Assembly: GCA_958295665.1 (NCBI GenBank)
Contig: OY282560.1
Coordinates: forward strand, 141,166,091-141,230,090
Reading direction: 5' to 3'
DNA length: 64,000 nt
Source of the DNA: Tipula vernalis
Taxonomy: Eukaryota; Arthropoda; Insecta; Diptera; Tipulidae
The notes beneath the pieces were generated by a model that worked only from the letters and a program-made list of their open reading frames with translations, was not told the origin of the DNA and searched no databases. A program made the translations under genes and the position numbers. Below, piece after piece: positions 1 to 7,989 of the stretch; position 1 is the stretch's first letter, and every line of letters begins with the position of its first letter.

Positions 1-372
1 TACACTAGAACATCGTCAATATATACAATTACACCAGATAAATTTCCAAAAATGTTTTCATTGAACCTTTGAAAAACCTCTGCAGCAACGTTGATTCCAA
101 CTGGAAGCCGTAAAAATTTGGAACATCCAAATGGAGTAGAGAAGATACAAATCTTACTTGAATGATCGTCAAGTTCTATCTGCCAAAACCCGTCTTTTAG
201 ATCTACAACCGGGACCAGTTTTGACTTAATGTCACTGAAAGTTGGAATTTGTAAAAAAATTGGAACCAAATTTTTATTTATTTCCTGCGGGTCAAGGCCA
301 ATTCTTAATTTTTTGTTAGACTTTTCCACAATGACAATTTTACTAATCTATTCACTTGGGTTTTCAACCTTT
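1..372 (-). pseudogene. Ty3/gypsy reverse transcriptase fragment
   Basis: The minus strand encodes the N-terminal half of a gypsy RT. Reading from about 372 downward come a VEKSNKKLRIGLDP block (fingers), then VPVVDLKDGFWQIELD carrying the first catalytic Asp, then PFGCSKFLRLPVGIN, and at the left edge VIVYIDDVLV with the YxDD pair. All catalytic aspartates that are visible are kept. Upstream of the VEK block the frame reads VENPSE, stop, ISKIVIVEK; family members usually have Trp at the stop position, so TGG to TAG is the simplest explanation. RT copies the element RNA into cDNA. The rest of RT is outside the window. Confidence 0.85.
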
Positions 373-475
373 TGTATTATATTAGTTGAGCATAATTAAT
401 CTAGTTTCAATGCCATTGAATAAATCGCTATTTTCTTTTATGAATTCAGTTCTATCTAAAACTAAAGCACAGATA

Positions 476-700
476 CGATTAACTAATCCTAGGTTTAAAC
501 CGGAATTCAGACGCAAATTCTGTTTTGATTTGGTATTCACGATTCCAAGTATTAGGTTTCATCTGTTTTACGTTAAATGCTTTCATTTGTTCGAAAGTAT
601 GAAACGGTATTATATTTACATCGGCACCGGAATCCAATTTGAACTCAATATCATGATCCTCAACTCTCAGAGTTTCATACCAGCCATTACACTTCACCTC
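476..700 (-). pseudogene. Retropepsin (aspartic protease) fragment of gypsy-type pol
   Basis: A minus-strand frame contains FKLDSGADVNIIP, the D-S-G active-site triplet of retroviral-type aspartic proteases followed by the usual hydrophobic stretch. It lies between the zinc knuckle (850-955) and the RT block (1-372), the position expected in a gypsy polyprotein, where the enzyme would cleave gag-pol. The reading frame ends shortly after the motif, before the RT block is reached, so the polyprotein is broken here. The second flap/Ile-Gly region of the protease was not clearly seen. Confidence 0.75.
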
Positions 701-739
701 ATCAATCTTGTCATCTACAAAACAAACAGAAAGAATATT

Positions 740-955
740 TCAATAGCATTCACAATCATCACTTATTTCATATTCATTATTATCTTCACAGTTGCCGTTA
801 CAATTTTCCACAATTTCTTTGACATATTTGCTAAATGCTAGACATCTGTCAAACTGATGGAAATAGGTACAATAACGACAACTGGAGACATTTTCACTTC
901 TGGCCTTTTCCAAACTAAAATACGGTTGAAAATTACATTTTAGTCCAGCACGCAT
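740..955 (-). pseudogene. Gag zinc knuckle remnant (CCHC-like)
   Basis: The minus-strand frame contains CRYCTYFHQFDRC, spacing C-x2-C-x3-H-x4-C, followed by LAFSKYVKEIVENC. The shortened knuckle with a second Cys group downstream is characteristic of gag/nucleocapsid of a group of arthropod gypsy elements, where it binds RNA. Acidic residues follow. The open stretch is only about 70 codons and is not in one frame with the gag part upstream. Confidence 0.65.
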
Positions 956-984
956 GATGAGATTTATTAATTTGGTTAACGTCC

Positions 985-1560
985 CTGTTTACCATTTCTT
1001 TAACCGTCGTGGATGATTGACCTTGAAATACTTTAACTTGTGATTCGGTTGCTTCTGTTATTCTACAATATTCAATTTCAAAATTTTTTCTTGCGGTTTT
1101 TTGTTACGTAATCCCAATACGATTCTATCTCGCAAAATTGAGTTTTGTTGTTTGCCGAACTCACCATCTTTAACTAATTTCTAAATTTCTGTTAAGAAAT
1201 TGTCGAACGGTTCACCATCCTTCTGATCTCTCGTATAAAAAATATATCTTTGATACAAAATGTTTTTCCGCGGGTTACAACAGTATATCTTAAACGATTT
1301 CATTTTTGGTGTGAGATGTTTTTTCTATGCCTAAGTTAAAATCATGGTGCTGTAAATATCAATGGCATCCTCACCCAGAATATTTAAAAAAATAGCGATT
1401 TTTCTATCAGTTGGTAATTTATCATAACCTGATGATTCCATATAAATATTGAACAGTTGTTCAAATTTTCTCCAATTCTCACTTAAATTTCCTTCTACGT
1501 TCAAAGCATTTGGTTCATAATAATTATTTACGTTTGAAATGTAATTTACACTTAACTTTC
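985..1560 (-). pseudogene. Gag capsid-region remnant of gypsy-type element
   Basis: Reading the minus strand around 1320-1490 gives NWRKFEQLFNIYMESSGYD followed by DRKIAIFLNILGEDAIDIY, a pattern typical of gag in gypsy-type elements (W.kF...F..Y, then K....L..iGeda...Y). The rest up to 1000 is broken by stops and frame changes. It belongs to the same element as the protease and RT to its left. Confidence 0.6.
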
Positions 1561-1570
1561 AATTCTTAGT

Positions 1571-1949
1571 TATCCTACAGTAACATTTCTAATTTTTAGA
1601 AACATCCTAATGTTGTGTATTTTATTAAAACAAAATAAATTTATTTTACCAGTTCCTTATTTTCTGGTATCTCGACATCCACTGCCTATACAATTATATA
1701 ATCGTTCTACAAGAGTCCGTATCAAAGAGATACGTCATAAATCAATATCGCTAATTTAATATAAATAACAATATCGAGAATTCACAATATTTAATTAATT
1801 ACATATATAAGAAGATGGACTTATGTACAAAGTAGCTTCCCAAAAAGCATACTTTCAAATTTGTTAAGGTAGATTTAAATTTTCCATTTGCTATAACATT
1901 TTTGAATAAAGCTTAAAGCACATTTCAGATTTATTTTAATGGTTTCTAT
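1571..1949. other. Unassigned AT-rich spacer
   Basis: Between the gypsy gag remnant and the 3' part of the next retrotransposon. It could hold an LTR of the gypsy element, but I found no TG...CA boundary with a matching partner inside the window, and no open frame. Confidence 0.3.
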
Positions 1950-3032
1950 TTTATTCGCCATTCGGTATAATATTATATCACCTGCGAATTTAGAGAATTT
2001 TTGGTTCATTTAATAAATCCGTAATATACAAATTGAAAAGTATTGATGCTGTTATGATTCCTTGAGCTCGTATGATTCTGGGCTTTGTATTTTGCCATTA
2101 GTTGTCATACATTTTTTATTACGAATCATGTTTGATATTATTTGAATAAGAATATCTTTAAATTTATATACTGGTATTTTAATTTACATATTAGACCATC
2201 CAACCCGACTGAATGAAAGGCCTCTCGTGTTTTTCGATTTATTATTCATATTTCTTGTAACATCAGATACTAGTAGTGTATCAGGCAAAATATTTTTTGT
2301 ATCAACCGTAAATTTTTCCAAAATTTGAAACTAGACTGATCGGCCTATAACTGCTTATTCGCGTATGGATATACTTTTGCGAATTTCCATTTATCTGGAA
2401 AATGTTTATTCTTCAAAAGGTGATTAAAAATTATCTGATAAATATTTGAAGCACATTGAAGGTATATTGTCTAAACCCGTTGACTTTTTGGTAGTACATT
2501 TTAGGATAATATTTTTTATATCAGTAATTATTTGTAAAATACCAAGTTCCTTATTTGTATATTCTATTTGCGTTTTGGTTTTTGGACTAGATTTTAACTC
2601 CTTTTGGTATTTCCTTATCTATAGTTCTATATAGAGACAACTTTATTATGTAATCAGCAATTAGTCTTAATTTATCTATTTCATTGAAAATTGTTAATTC
2701 ACCATTATTTAATTCATTTCAGTGGAAATCCAGTTGATGTATTTCGACTATATTTTGAGTTGATACTATATTTGGAAGAAACCTCCGAAATATTGCATCA
2801 GTTTCAGAAAACATATGCTGTAATTTTTATCTTCCAAATTTTGTTTGATTCGAGCTTAACATTTTCTAAGATTAAATAATTGGTGAGTTTAATTTGAGAC
2901 TTCAGCGACTCTATTTTTAATTTTTGTTATTAGCGCACTTTTATCAGACAATAATTTTTCGATTTCATTTTCTATTGCTGTGTTATGGATAAATTACTTG
3001 TTGTTTCAATAATATTGGTTATCGTGTTTTCC
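1950..3032 (-). pseudogene. Non-LTR reverse transcriptase, degenerate
   Basis: Minus-strand blocks in order are NTAIENEIEKLLSDKSALIT (linker, near 2990), IIFNHLLKNKHFPDKWKFAK (near 2400, the NhsL..g.FPd.WK block), EAFHSVGLDGLI (near 2200, usual kaFDsv.Hd.L) and QGIITASILFNLYITDLL (near 2040, usual PQGsvlsP.LFnlyindl). Just after this comes FAGDIILYR, the FADD site with Gly in place of the first Asp. Frames change several times. The set identifies a jockey/CR1-superfamily RT that is dead by frameshifts and by the changed active site. Confidence 0.75.
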
Positions 3033-3035
3033 TTA

Positions 3036-3678
3036 GGCAGGCCACACACGTACAGTTTTAACTGACAGTTTTAAATGTACAGTTAAAACTGTCAGTTAAA
3101 ACTGTACGTGTGTGGGTATTTCAGTTCAGTTAAACTTAACTGTACAGTTTAACTGAGAACTTTAAAATTTTTATATTTTTAACTGAAACGATTAACTGAA
3201 CCGAACGTGTGTGGGGATTTAAATGCACAGTTCTCAGTTTTGTGTCGAAATTTTGAGATGAGAGGACATTTCATATAATAATTAAAACATTGAATTATAC
3301 AAAACTACTTCGACTATTTATATAGAAAATTTGAGACACGCTAGAAATCTTAAGGTAGCAGTCAATCTTTCATGTGCAGATATTGCTCTTCTCATGTCTC
3401 TATGTTTCTAATCTTCTTATTAATAAATTTATATGGGAAGATAAATTTCGTTTTTGAAGCCACTTCTTGTACCACTTTTTAGAATTTTTTTTATTTAATT
3501 TTTTTAATATTAAAAAAACCACACCGAGAGCAGCCAAATCGTTCCGCTCATTCAAATCCATGATAATAACTGAAGGATTAGACTGAACGTGTGTGTGCAT
3601 CTCAGTTTACAGTTAAAACTGACAATTATAATTGCACAGTTAAAACTGTCAGTTAAAACTGTACGTGTGTGGCCTGCC
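3036..3678 (-). mobile_element. Decayed PIF/Harbinger-type element with TIRs and TTA target duplication
   Basis: The left end begins GGCAGGCCACACACGTACAG and the right end is its reverse complement, continuing into ttttaactgacagttttaa. TTA flanks both sides (3033-3035 and 3679-3681), matching the 3 bp TWA duplication of PIF/Harbinger elements. The subterminal regions are packed with small inverted repeats of ACAGTTTTAACTG. The element is 643 bp, far too short to be autonomous, and contains a transposase fragment. It sits inside the non-LTR element and separates its RT from its linker. Confidence 0.8.
3400..3600 (-). pseudogene. Harbinger transposase N-terminal fragment
   Basis: A 66-codon minus-strand frame contains LAALGVVFLILKKLNK followed by KKWYKKWLQKRNLSSHINLL. 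The W..KW..RR....HnLl pattern is the conserved N-terminal block of PIF/Harbinger (DDE_Tnp_4) transposases. The DDE core itself is absent. The position inside the TTA-flanked element supports the call; without that context the motif alone would be modest evidence. Confidence 0.6.
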
Positions 3679-3681
3679 TTA

Positions 3682-3990
3682 ATATAGTTTTGATAATTGT
3701 TTTCTAACTTGTTTTTAAATTTATCCCAATCTAAATTTTTATAGGGAATATACGAATCATTTTCTTCTGCCTCATGAATATTAAATATGCTTTTTAAAGT
3801 ACAAATATTCTTTAGATCGATTTCTAAGCTAATTGCTCTATGATTACTTTTAAATCTAATGGCATCCAATAATTTGAATTTAATTTTGTTGTAAATTGAA
3901 ACCTGTTATCATTTAGCCCTAAGTCTAAATATGAATTATTTGGAATATAAGTTGGCTTCTCTATGATCTTTCATACTATGAAATCTCTCG
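3682..3990 (-). pseudogene. Endonuclease C-terminal half and RT linker of the split non-LTR element
   Basis: From about 3998 downward the minus strand gives FSGDLNERFHSMKDHR, the GGDFNa.H block of apurinic-type retrotransposon endonucleases. Then come NNSYLDLGLND and, after a frameshift, DAIRFKSNHRAISLEIDL, where SDH..i is expected and SNH is found. The following frame (DSYIPYKNLDWDKFKNKLEN) is the usual linker before RT. The Asn for Asp change in the SDH motif would remove a catalytic residue. The N-terminal half of the same domain lies on the other side of the hAT element at 6827-7217. Confidence 0.75.
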
Positions 3991-4103
3991 TTAAGGTCGC
4001 CTGAAAATTCGAGAATCTCGAATTCGTCTATCGTCTATTTTTGTTGGCATTTGTGTACGTTTCCGAATACTCTACTCCAAATGTTGTTCTAAAGAAATAA
4101 AAT

Positions 4104-4590
4104 CTAATCCTGAGACGTTGATGAACTACCAGGGTAATGATAGTCAAAAGATGAAATGTTTTCGGCTGAACATTTTTCTAAATTTTGAAATAATCTCCGG
4201 GGCAATGTTTTAGCAGTTTCGATAATTTCTTCTTTTGAGCACAATGAAAAAAACTCATCTTCTTCAGGCTTATTAAGGTAATTAGGATTCTGAAGAAGCT
4301 TTAGTAGTGAAATCATCAAATTGTCCTTTCTTTTAAAAATCTGGTTTTTAATTTCATTTAATAATTTTCGACTTATCTCGGAATTATTTGTCCGAAGAGA
4401 TTTGAACAAAAATTTTAAAATGCCTTCCACAGTGAGTAATGACGCATCTTGACGGCTTAATGCCTCTATAGATTTTTTAACTGGTGTTAGACTATTTAGA
4501 GGCCACGACATCATCAGTTTTGGAATCCCATATACGCCCAAGATTGAGATCACTTAACATTTTTAAAATGGCTGGTTTAAGTTTTAAAAA
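4104..4590 (-). pseudogene. hAT transposase, C-terminal helical region
   Basis: The frame contains PLNSLTPVKKSIEALSRQDA, then LLTVEGILKFLFKSL and a mixed-charge helical stretch, the region following the RW motif in this hAT subfamily. It resumes the transposase after the foreign insert. It ends at about residue 149 with a Ser-rich tail, so the C-terminal dimerisation block with the third catalytic Glu is missing. The element is thus 3'-truncated or internally deleted. Confidence 0.65.
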
Positions 4591-4599
4591 ATCCGGTGT

Positions 4600-5275
4600 C
4601 CGGTGTGACCACCACACTACTTTCTTATACTTACATTATATTTATATGTACATACATACCCACAGACATCATTTAGAAATGAATACAGCGCTGCGTTTAT
4701 GTATTAATGCTTCATAGCATACGTATAAACCAACGAAATAAAAAAAAACAATTTTGTCATTTCAAATGCGTATTTCTGTGAGAATATTTTGTTTTCATAC
4801 CAAATATGATATTTTTAATAATGCCAATAATGCATAAATACATTTTACTCAAAATTGGATAAAGATAGAACAAAAATGCAAGAACATTTTTTCTTAAGAT
4901 TATTGTTTCCTATAACTTTTATTTAAAAACTTTTTCCATATCTCTTTTATTTTCTCCAATAATTCACAATGTTTGATTTTTATGTTAAGTAAACTTCATC
5001 TTCCGGTTGTGCGATTATTCTGGAAATCTAATCAGCTCTTCGCATAGTTAATAAACTTTTAAATATGAAGTTTCATGGTCCTGTCTTTGCTCGTTTTTAA
5101 GATAATGAACATTCAGACACACATCCACACATCCACACACACAGACGTCATTACGAAAATAGTCACAACGTATTCAGGGGACCCCAAAACATGTATTTCC
5201 ATCAAAATCTCGCAACCGAAATTTTTCATGACTCCTATACTTCCTTTATACTATGTATAAGAAAGTAAAAACGTT
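4600..5275. repeat. Unclassified insert in the hAT transposase, with ACTTTCTTATA ends
   Basis: This segment interrupts the hAT coding sequence. Its left part has ctactttcttatactt (4617 onward) and its right end has tataagaaagtaaaaa (about 5256-5271), an inverted match of about 11 bp. Next to the right end lies an imperfect hairpin (tacttcctttata / tataagaaagta). CA-rich runs (cacacatccacac) occur at both sides. No protein motif was seen. It may be a MITE or SINE-like repeat; I do not recognise the family. Confidence 0.45.
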
Positions 5276-5969
5276 CAGTCATACTTTCGATTGTATTCCT
5301 TCGAGTATAACAATCTAACAACAATTATTTCTTTAATACTACTTTGGAGAATACTATTTCGAAACGGAGAGTTTTTGAATAATTTTCCCTTATTTATATT
5401 ATTGTTTTTTTAATCTGCATACTAGAATTAATTAGAATGTTATCTGGAACAAATTCATTTTCAATTAAATCATCTGACTCTAAATCATCATTATATGAAT
5501 CCTCATTCTCAACCTCATCGCTTAAGTTGTTACATGAAGAAACTTTTTTTTCGTAGAAAACTTTCATAACCGCCAAATGAATTGCGTGATTATAGCACAG
5601 TTGTTGAAAAGCCGGCGACAACCTACCATATTTCAACATTATACTGGCTCCATCACGTGTGGTAGAAACAATGTCTGTTTCGTAATTCAAATCAAACGAT
5701 CGAATTTTACTAGTAACCATTTCTATGGCCTTATCAGCAAGGCATGATCCTTCTATTCTCATCAAACCTAAATTTTCTGTTGATCCATTGGAAAAATATA
5801 AATGCTTATTTAAATAACGACGATTACGGAAACTCGTCCATTCTTCAATAGATATACTAAATTTTTTATTTGCCGCTTTCATTTGATTGATCTTGGAAAT
5901 AATTTGATTTTTGACAGTATCGTTAAATTTAAATATTAAATTCATCACATCTGATGGATTTTTCGGCAA
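5275..5969 (-). pseudogene. hAT transposase, catalytic core N-terminal part
   Basis: The frame has PKNPSDVMNLIFKF, then FSISIEEWTSFRNRRYLNKH. The DeWTS..nrrY block normally carries the first catalytic Asp, which here reads Glu-Glu-Trp. Next come VSTTRDGASIMLKYGRLS (second catalytic Asp, T.DGA.vM) and QLCYNHAIHLAV (the C..H.ihLaV motif). Beyond the track end the reading continues as KLFKNSPFRNSIL (near 5340), the usual helical segment, and is cut at about 5275 by the insert. The core is therefore recognisable, but the first active-site residue is altered. Confidence 0.8.
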
Positions 5970-6016
5970 TGAAACACCTTGTAATTATAAACTTTTTCGG
6001 ATAAATGAACTTTTGC

Positions 6017-6334
6017 TTATTGCATTAATTGAAATTCCATCCTTCGCAGCACGTTTAGAAATAATTCTTGGCGGTTGAGACTTTTATCAGAAGTTGTAAA
6101 ATAGTCGCCGATGCGTTTAATTTTTTTGGTTGTCGGTTCAGAAACTGCGCAGGTAGAAGATTCTTTTAATTTTCTCTTCAAGTTATGGACACTTGTTAAA
6201 TGCCGATGTAAACCCGTCGTTGATGAGGCCATACACGCGAGTAACTTTGCGCAATGCGTGCACGTAGCTCTATCTTTATCAAGCTTGCCTCTGTTAAAAT
6301 GTTTCCAAACATCCTCGCTATCATATTCAAACAA
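6017..6334 (-). pseudogene. hAT transposase, BED zinc finger N-terminus
   Basis: A 105-codon frame starts MFEYDSEDVWKHF and contains CTHCAKLLAC followed by HRHLTSVH. This is the BED-type C-x2-C ... H-x4-H finger with the leading aromatic pair (VWKHF) that binds the transposon ends in hAT transposases. It is the N-terminus of the protein continued at 5394-5969; a frame change near 6000 separates the two. Basic residues (KKIKRIGDYF) follow the finger, as is usual. Confidence 0.8.
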
Positions 6335-6826
6335 ATCAGTACGATTTGGGGACTAAAAAATCTGTTTTTTATACCAACAAACTGATAATTTTATTAATCA
6401 AAGCTAACATGTTGATTAAAAAACTACAATTAACATTTATGTTACGATTTTATCGGAAAGATTTTTTTGCATGTAAAATTTATTGACAAATGACAACTGA
6501 TTGATAAATGAAAATTGTTAGGTTAGTTTAACCATATGCAAAAGAGAATTTTGCAATAAAAACATTTTAATTTTCTAAGTGACATCTATCTTCATTTTTA
6601 TTTTAATTCTTAATAAAAAATATTGACAATAGATGCCGCATGCCGCTAAAAAAATTTTATTTCTCGAGAATCTCGATTATATTTCTCGAGAAATGGGAAT
6701 CTCGAAAATTTTAAATTTATATTTCTCGAGATTTGGAGAGTAAAAAATTTGAAAATTTTCTCGAGATTCGTAAGATGACATTTCTCGAGCAGAAACTCTA
6801 CTGCCATGTAATACAAATTATGCGGG

Positions 6827-7217
6827 TCATCTAGTTCGGAGTGGATTTGTTAAATATGGCGCGTACAGCGGTGCAAGTATTAAATTGGTATTATTTCCTA
6901 CTAATAAAGTTATTATTGTAAATTCTATTTTTGGCTCATCATCTAGACTGGATTTGAGATCAATTCTTCTATATTTTATAGAATTTTTTACTAATATGCC
7001 AGTTCCATTACCTTGCTTGCTATTTTTTCTGTCGTTCCATATCACTTTGTATATAATACCGTTGATTTAATTTTGTTTCAGATGAGAGCATTATATCTGG
7101 ATTATAGGTTTCTAAAAACTTTAGAAGATTAATTTGTTTCGGCTGAGATATTATTGAATTTAAATTTAATGCAATAACCTTCAAAATATTATGTTTCTGT
7201 ATTGGTGCACTAATCAT
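6827..7217 (-). pseudogene. Endonuclease N-terminal half of the split non-LTR element
   Basis: Two overlapping frames give LKVIALNLNSIISQPKQINL and LETYNPDIMLSSETKL, the N-terminal strand (lNinsi) and the catalytic Glu block (ETkL) of retrotransposon endonucleases. A second frame follows with GTGILVKNSIKY and NLILAPLYAPYL (the viv.YaP block). A frameshift near 7040 joins them. The domain then breaks off where the hAT element begins and resumes at about 3998. Confidence 0.8.
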
Positions 7218-7224
7218 TTTAATT

Positions 7225-7400
7225 GAGAGATTATGAAATTGATTACATTAAATTTCTTGTTCATTTGCTTTTCATTTTCTAATATCATCTCTTATTGGAA
7301 AATTAAATTTTCATTTGATTTTGTGGTTTGTTTTAAAGAATCATTGACTATTTGAGCAAAACTTTTTTCTTCTTTATTTTTGAATCTTATTCATACTGAA
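7225..7400 (-). pseudogene. ORF1 C-terminal remnant of the split non-LTR element
   Basis: Directly upstream (minus sense) of the endonuclease start, the minus strand reads KSFAQIVNDSLKQTTKSNEN and then a Lys/Asn-rich stretch with stops. This resembles the basic C-terminal region of ORF1 proteins that package element RNA. Evidence is composition and position only; the matching N-terminal coiled coil is beyond the pogo element at 11130-11390. Confidence 0.45.
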
Positions 7401-7410
7401 ACAAATCGGC

Positions 7411-7482
7411 AAAAATACAAATCTGCTTAAGGTGGCTGTAAAATACCCAATAATGAGCCCCCTTAAGCAGATTTGTATTTTT
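7411..7482. repeat. Perfect 21 bp inverted repeat around the pogo left end
   Basis: The arm at 7411-7431 (aaaaatacaaatctgcttaa plus g) is exactly complementary to the arm at 7462-7482, with a 30 bp loop. The loop contains ccaataatgagcccc, the end motif of the pogo-like element. One arm would lie in the host retrotransposon and the other inside the pogo element, so the structure probably spans the junction. Confidence 0.8.
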
Positions 7483-7705
7483 GGAGATGTATTTATAATG
7501 TAACCGGTCGTCTAATATTATTGAAGTTGTGTTTTTTATATTCAATGATGATTGAAAAACAAGCAACAATTTTAATATCCTAAATAGTTTAATTTAATTT
7601 ATATAATTTAAGCATAAAACAAGAAAAAGTCTCTTTTTCCAGTAATGGGCCGGATTTTTTCAGTTATGGGCCCTTAATTTTTTCCAATAATGAGCCCCTA
7701 AATTT
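7440..7705. repeat. Left-end subterminal repeats of the pogo-like element
   Basis: Four copies of a GGGCYYATTA-type motif are seen: ccaataatgagcccc (about 7448), ccagtaatgggccgg (about 7640), cagttatgggccctt (about 7660) and ccaataatgagccccta (about 7684). Such clustered copies are typical of transposase-binding sites next to the TIR. Matching copies occur at the right end. Confidence 0.65.
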
Positions 7706-7989
7706 TCATATGTACAATGGGTATGTAGGTAGGTACTTACACCAACCAACTTTGGTGGAAAAGCATGAAATTAAACATTGATGAGAAGATTTTCTTTAAT
7801 AAAAATTGTAATGTAAAAAAATAAATATTTAGGTATTTATTCATTTTATAATAATAAAATTTCACAGTGGCATAACTAAAATAATATAATTCATATAAGG
7901 TTTTTAAGTCCATTCATATAAGGTTATCTATTTATATTTGTTTAGTAGATAGGTAGGTACCTAGGTAAATCACAGTCAGTTTGTTAAAA

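Larger units (their letters stand above)
1..1570 (-). mobile_element. Decayed Ty3/gypsy-type LTR retrotransposon, internal region
   Basis: Read on the minus strand, this segment shows the order gag, zinc knuckle, aspartic protease, reverse transcriptase, which is the Ty3/gypsy order. The element runs off the left edge of the window just after the RT catalytic motif, so RNase H, integrase and one LTR are outside. No continuous gag-pol frame survives: conserved pieces lie in different frames and at least one conserved Trp codon is a stop. I could not delimit an LTR at the right side (about 1570-1940). The family assignment is firm; the boundaries are not. Confidence 0.8.
4000..6810 (-). mobile_element. 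hAT DNA transposon, decayed, inserted in the endonuclease of the non-LTR element
   Basis: Minus-strand pieces of a BED-finger hAT transposase run from 6334 to 4104 and separate the two halves of the endonuclease. The right end (6660-6795) carries five or more palindromic TTCTCGAGAA motifs. The left edge (about 4000-4020) has the related GAAAATTCGAGAATCTCGAA. I could not define exact TIRs or the 8 bp target duplication by eye. A foreign insert of about 650 bp splits the transposase (4600-5275). Confidence 0.7.

Noticed and set aside
386..841. 151-codon plus-strand frame
   Set aside because: Antisense to the gypsy protease and zinc-knuckle frames.
3036..3678. Bacterial-style terminators or hairpin regulatory elements
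   Set aside because: The inverted repeats are symmetric TIR structure with TTA duplications of a DNA transposon.
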